Virus record (IMG/VR): IMGVR_UViG_3300021379_000425
Span: 1 to 64,000 of that record
Reading direction: 5' to 3' (one strand)
Origin: a virus
Length of the DNA stretch: 64,000 bases
Every line of letters starts with the position of its first letter. Position 1 is the stretch's first letter. Shown one piece after another: positions 60,492-64,000 of the stretch. Under the pieces are notes generated by a model that saw nothing but the letters and a program-made list of their open reading frames with translations, searched no databases and was not told the origin of the DNA. The translations under genes were made by a program, and so were the position numbers.

Positions 60492-61067
60492 ATGAGGACA
60501 ATGGATGAAATCAATCACTCGGAAGCAGAAATAAGACTACTGGGGCTGATACTTACTCAGTCTGCATTGGTTGGATTAGCAATCGGAGTATTCGACTCGG
60601 ACATATGGTTGAATAACGATGATGCGTTGGTAAACGGCTTTACATATGCAATGGCCGCTTTCTTTATACAAGGAATAGCATATTATTTCTTTAAGATGTT
60701 CTTTGAACAGAACATGCAAGAAAGAGTCAAGATGCAGAATATTGAGAGACAAAGACAAAGCAGATTCAAGAATATGCAAAGCACATTTGATAATCGTAGA
60801 GCAGAAATGGAGTTAAGAATGCAAGAAGCACAACTAGAGGCTGAATTGCGCTGGATGGAGTCCAACCCCGGTAAAATGCCTCCTTCATGGGGTGTACAAG
60901 GTGGTTCACCTTCACTGATAAATCAGTATGAAAATAAATTAATTACAAATCCTCCTACACATCAAGCAGAAATAAAACAGCCAATTAATCTAGGAATAAA
61001 AGATGAAGAGGAAGAAGTACCTCTAAAGAAGGATGGAACACCGGATAAGAGATACAAAACCGAGTGA
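60492..61067 (+). CDS. Membrane protein with coiled coil
   Basis: A 191-residue protein. Residues about 15-35 and 53-73 are transmembrane helices, followed by a long Gln/Arg/Glu coiled coil (about 75-125) and an acidic/Lys tail ending KKDGTPDKRYKTE. A TATA-like CTTTATGA lies about 26 bases upstream of ATG 60492 (60501 is an alternative). Topology suggests a large cytoplasmic part. First gene of the GTPase module. Confidence 0.6.
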   Translation: MRTMDEINHSEAEIRLLGLILTQSALVGLAIGVFDSDIWLNNDDALVNGFTYAMAAFFIQGIAYYFFKMFFEQNMQERVKMQNIERQRQSRFKNMQSTFDNRRAEMELRMQEAQLEAELRWMESNPGKMPPSWGVQGGSPSLINQYENKLITNPPTHQAEIKQPINLGIKDEEEEVPLKKDGTPDKRYKTE

Positions 61068-61072
61068 TGTAA

Positions 61073-61333
61073 ATGGGTCGCATATTCAAAACCCCTTCCG
61101 ATGACTCTACGGAGGCAACGCTTAGGGCTATGCATACCCAAAATACTCTTGACACATATTACGAAAAAAGTTTAGGATGGATTAGAACCGTAATAATAGG
61201 GTTTATCGCAGTATTGATAACAAGTTTTTATGAATTACAAACAGGAAATTCCGTATGGGAGGGTACAGTAGAATGGTTTTACGGCAAGGTGGAAAATTTA
61301 GCGAATTTCTTATTCGGGTGGTTGTATGGTTGA
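61073..61333 (+). CDS. Single-pass membrane protein, 86 residues
   Basis: A charged N-terminus with a helical segment, then a transmembrane helix (about 35-55: LGWIRTVIIGFIAVLITSFY) and a second amphipathic or membrane-associated aromatic segment at the end. Overlaps the start of the GTPase gene by 8 bases, so the two are probably translated together. Confidence 0.55.
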   Translation: MGRIFKTPSDDSTEATLRAMHTQNTLDTYYEKSLGWIRTVIIGFIAVLITSFYELQTGNSVWEGTVEWFYGKVENLANFLFGWLYG

Positions 61334-62042
61334 ACCAGCAGGTACGGCACTTGTTGGTGCGATGGTTTGGGGAAAAGCGGTCTTCAATTCATACAGGCCA
61401 CGCAAGGTCGGCATTTACGGCGCAGGACTAGTTGGTAAAACTACACTTGACCGCTTTATGACAACTCCGGGTGAAATGGAAGAGATTGATGAAGAAGATA
61501 GAACAACACACCTAAAATTACTGGGTAAATTTCTCTTACCTAAACCGACAAGAAAAAGAGTAGCATGGAAAGGAGAAAAGAGAGTAGTCTTTTCATCCGA
61601 TATAGGTGGACAAGAGAGATTTTGGAATCTATGGATAGATGATATGGTATCAAGACAAGTAGAGGCTGTTGTCTATGTATTTGATGATAGAGCAGTAAAA
61701 GGCGGTGATGATGCATTACAACAGATTGCTGGGTTCAAATATCTAGTAGACGCAATAGTGTACAAGCAGTATCGTTATCGTAGTTTGAAAAGTAAAATTA
61801 AAGGAAAAAGATATTCTCCAAAACTGATTATGTTAGTTGCTAACAAAGCGGATAGGTTCTTTGACGAGACTGCCGCAATGCTTTGGGGGCAAGACAGAAT
61901 AGGAGAACACAAGATATTCGACCCGTTTAGAGATGATTTGATTAGGCTACAAAAGAACGGTATACCTACAAGAAAATCTTTCATGGCTACAAGAATAGGG
62001 TGGAATGTTGAAAATACAATGGTAAGTCTTTTGACAACATAG
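61326..62042 (+). CDS. Ras/Arf-like small GTPase
   Basis: A 238-residue protein. G1 GAGLVGKTT (32-40), a possible G2 Thr near 60, G3 DIGGQERFW (92-100; the DxGGQ form of Arf/Ras), G4 NKAD (173-176), G5-like ATR (221-223). An N-terminal extension of about 25 residues precedes G1. Coupled to the upstream membrane protein and followed by an AbrB-like gene. GTP binding is well supported; function in the virus is unknown, with membrane remodelling or virion assembly as hypotheses. Confidence 0.82.
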   Translation: MVEPAGTALVGAMVWGKAVFNSYRPRKVGIYGAGLVGKTTLDRFMTTPGEMEEIDEEDRTTHLKLLGKFLLPKPTRKRVAWKGEKRVVFSSDIGGQERFWNLWIDDMVSRQVEAVVYVFDDRAVKGGDDALQQIAGFKYLVDAIVYKQYRYRSLKSKIKGKRYSPKLIMLVANKADRFFDETAAMLWGQDRIGEHKIFDPFRDDLIRLQKNGIPTRKSFMATRIGWNVENTMVSLLTT

Positions 62043-62051
62043 GTGAGATAT

Positions 62052-62219
62052 ATGGATAAAACGAAAATAGTATCAGTTGGTAAGGCAAGCAATAGCGTAA
62101 GAACTGTCATACCGATGTGGGTTGCTAAAATGTTAGAGATAGAAGTAGGCGATAAGGTAACTTGGCAGATAGTAAAAACTGACAATGGCTATGCGGCAAG
62201 AATAGAGGTGGTAGAATGA
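62052..62219 (+). CDS. AbrB/SpoVT-like transcription regulator
   Basis: A 55-residue protein (MDKTKIVSVGKASNSVRTVI then MLEIEVGDKVTWQI). This is the swapped-hairpin AbrB domain, a short DNA-binding dimer in archaea and bacteria. It lies 9 bases after the GTPase and overlaps the next start (ATGA). It may autoregulate this module. Confidence 0.7.
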   Translation: MDKTKIVSVGKASNSVRTVIPMWVAKMLEIEVGDKVTWQIVKTDNGYAARIEVVE

Positions 62220-63139
62220 ATCAAGGATATAATTTAGCAGAAGTAAACACAGCGCATTTGTACGCTTTGAGTCAACAGGGTAACAATATGCTTTCTCATC
62301 AAGCCCTTAGTGACCAAGCATTAGCGCAAACAGCAATGCAAGAAATAGGTACTGAACAGAATTTACAAGTTCCTAAAGTAAATTTCTACCCAAGTAGACA
62401 TCCCGACCCTCATAAGGCTAGAAGAAAAGACATCAAACAGGCTTACAAACTTCTTATGCCTTCAAAACGAAACTTTTTCAATCCGGCAAGAATGTTCTTA
62501 GGTCGTAAACATAGATACAACAAGCAAACAAATGTTTGTGTTGTTGATGGATGCGATTGTGCTACTTTAATCAAATATGATAACTTGTATGATAAAATTA
62601 AAGATGAAGAAACTGGAAAATCTCTTTGGGAATTATACTGGCAAAATCCAGTAACAGGTGAAGATGAAGCGTTTATTGCGAAAGAAAAAGTCACAAATGG
62701 TAGAAAAATGAGAGGTACATATTGCCCCGAACATTTACATCTCTATCATTTGCTATGTAAGTGGGAAGCAGAAGAAGAGAAAATTCGTGAAGCAAACCCA
62801 AGAAGATTGCGTGACCATGTGAGAAAAGGAGTTAGTGTTGTTACTGTACCAGTATCGACTATCAAAAGAAAAGACCCCACTCCTAAATTCTTAGAAAAGT
62901 ACGAAGGATTCTTTGCTGAACTAGAAAAAGACTCTAAGAGGACAAAAGGTATCAACATTCTGCATTATCAAAACCCTCAAAATGGAATGAATGATGTCAC
63001 TATGATTGTTTTTGACCTTAGAATATTCCAGCAAGAACTAGCAATGATGAACCAACCGACCCCTGCATTTCAACAAATGATGAATGGGCAAGTTAATATC
63101 CAAGCCCCTGCTGAGGAAGTACCACTGATGGGTGAGTAA
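62216..63139 (+). CDS. Cys-rich protein in GTPase module
   Basis: A 307-residue basic protein. CVVDGCDC and YCPEHLHLYHLLCK form a Cys/His site (residues about 105-185), probably zinc. An N-terminal region is Gln-rich and disordered, and the C-terminus has helices and MMNQPTPAFQQMMNGQ. No known family. Expressed with GTPase and AbrB genes. Confidence 0.6.
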   Translation: MNQGYNLAEVNTAHLYALSQQGNNMLSHQALSDQALAQTAMQEIGTEQNLQVPKVNFYPSRHPDPHKARRKDIKQAYKLLMPSKRNFFNPARMFLGRKHRYNKQTNVCVVDGCDCATLIKYDNLYDKIKDEETGKSLWELYWQNPVTGEDEAFIAKEKVTNGRKMRGTYCPEHLHLYHLLCKWEAEEEKIREANPRRLRDHVRKGVSVVTVPVSTIKRKDPTPKFLEKYEGFFAELEKDSKRTKGINILHYQNPQNGMNDVTMIVFDLRIFQQELAMMNQPTPAFQQMMNGQVNIQAPAEEVPLMGE

Positions 63140-63140
63140 C

Positions 63141-63728
63141 ATGCTCGGACTCGGAAATAATAATCAACAACCAATGAATAACGGTATGCTTAATTTAGGT
63201 GTACAAACACAAACACAACCTGTACCGGGTCAATTCCCCGGTATGGTGCAACAACAACAGTTTGGACAACAAATGTATCAACAACCAGCACCTCCTAGTG
63301 AAATGGAAATGCAGATTCTTTTGTTGAGAGGTATAGTTCCTGTTGACAGGTTTATCGCAAGTAATCAAATGGCTACACTAGTACAACTAATCAACAATGT
63401 GGTTAGTCTAAGTGTTCTTGAGGTTATGAAGAACGCAGTATTCATTGAAGACGAAGAGGCTGGCGGATTAAAACTAGATATTACTAAACTACCAAGTCAT
63501 CTTCAAACAATGAGTGCTGAGAACATCAAGGCTGAGTTTGCTACAATGCAAGGCACTGCACAAGGTAACATTCAACAGGCTGAGATGACACAGCAACAAA
63601 TAGCGCAAATGGCTCAACAATCTGCAATGAGTGGTGCAATGCAACGCTTGATGCAAGATGAAAGTCTAATGGATAAGGCTGGTGAAACCGCTGGCAAGTT
63701 CATGGGCAACTTCTTAGGCACGAGATGA
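63141..63728 (+). CDS. Gln-rich protein with helical core
   Basis: A 195-residue protein. The N-terminal 50 residues are Asn/Gln/Pro-rich and low in complexity, then LLLRGIVPVDRFIASNQMA and a helical Gln-rich C-terminus with GKFMGNFLGTR. ATG 63141 has GGTGAG upstream. No family; low-complexity ends suggest self-assembly or scaffold use (inference). Confidence 0.55.
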   Translation: MLGLGNNNQQPMNNGMLNLGVQTQTQPVPGQFPGMVQQQQFGQQMYQQPAPPSEMEMQILLLRGIVPVDRFIASNQMATLVQLINNVVSLSVLEVMKNAVFIEDEEAGGLKLDITKLPSHLQTMSAENIKAEFATMQGTAQGNIQQAEMTQQQIAQMAQQSAMSGAMQRLMQDESLMDKAGETAGKFMGNFLGTR

Positions 63729-63732
63729 TAAT

Positions 63733-63975
63733 ATGGATGAAAGGAGATACATGCCAAGTGGAGTGGCGGCTTCAACGCTAGATGTTTTGAACCCTACAAG
63801 AAGCGTTACTGTTGATATGATAATGGTACAGTTCTTGTCTGCCATACTTACAATTCTTGTAATCATATTATTCAAAGGTCAAACTTTAGGTTCTTCTACT
63901 GCATCTTACTTGATGCTCGCTATGATAGCATCAATTATTATGCTCTCAACAGTATATGCTAGAATAACCAAATAG
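63733..63975 (+). CDS. Small two-pass membrane protein
   Basis: An 80-residue protein with two hydrophobic helices (about 30-47 and 56-76). Last complete gene in the window; only 25 bases follow. It is the third membrane protein in this module. Confidence 0.55.
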   Translation: MDERRYMPSGVAASTLDVLNPTRSVTVDMIMVQFLSAILTILVIILFKGQTLGSSTASYLMLAMIASIIMLSTVYARITK

Positions 63976-64000
63976 TCACCATTTGTTTAACGGGCAATTA

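Noticed and set aside
1-64000. Integrated provirus with attachment sites or integrase
   Set aside because: No integrase, tRNA or att-like direct repeats seen; continuous viral gene content throughout.

Overview
The window looks like most of the genome of a tailed double-stranded DNA virus of a marine archaeon. The replication genes are archaeal/eukaryotic in type: family B polymerase, PCNA clamp, RFC-like clamp loader, archaeo-eukaryotic primase, XPF-like nuclease, and a group II chaperonin (thermosome). The rest is phage-like: tail-type structural proteins, DUF932, a Dam methylase and dozens of small overlapping genes. From memory this combination matches the magroviruses, proposed viruses of Marine Group II Euryarchaeota (Poseidoniales). 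The host is inferred, since no host gene or spacer match could be tested. No terminase, portal or major capsid gene is visible, and the first gene is cut by the left edge, so the genome extends beyond the window.

Layout. (1) 1-11383, plus strand: late structural genes, with a giant protein of over 2,200 residues, a tail-hub-like protein, fibre-like proteins and a beta-propeller protein. (2) 11372-26104, minus strand: replication. The order of transcription is clamp loader, OB-like ssDNA-binding candidate, RecA-fold ATPase, PCNA, PolB, zinc ribbons, MazG-like, Cas4-like nuclease, a PIP-box protein, primase and XPF-like nuclease; then a second promoter for the AAA+ helicase, exonuclease and thermosome. 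(3) 26128-51586, minus strand: an accessory block of about 55 mostly small genes in operons, linked by ATGA/GTGA stop-start overlaps. It holds DUF932, two CX5R phosphatases, a kinase-like protein, Dam, a SMARCAL1-like helicase and a dikinase-like protein. (4) 51.6-53.6 kb: a mostly non-coding, partly GC-rich region around one unknown gene. (5) 53620-60250: an HMG-CoA lyase-like enzyme and several proteins sharing a short 'AWxLLK' peptide. (6) 60.5-64 kb: membrane proteins, a Ras/Arf-like GTPase, an AbrB-like regulator and a zinc-cysteine protein.

Regulation. Ten near-identical minus-strand elements (GACTATTTAAACTGATAAAG and variants) sit just upstream of operon-leading genes. They look like a virus-wide early promoter with an archaeal TATA box. 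Two mirror-symmetric iteron clusters (TGTTCA on the left, TGAACA on the right of a 54-55 bp AT-rich core) lie at 51.6-51.9 and 60.25-60.46 kb and are the best origin candidates.

Most interesting items: the paired iteron elements, the shared AWxLLK peptide, the GTPase/membrane/AbrB module, the dikinase-phosphatase pair, the viral HMG-CoA lyase, two small proteins with PCNA-binding motifs, and a structured leader before the PCNA gene. Function calls rest on motif reading without database searches.
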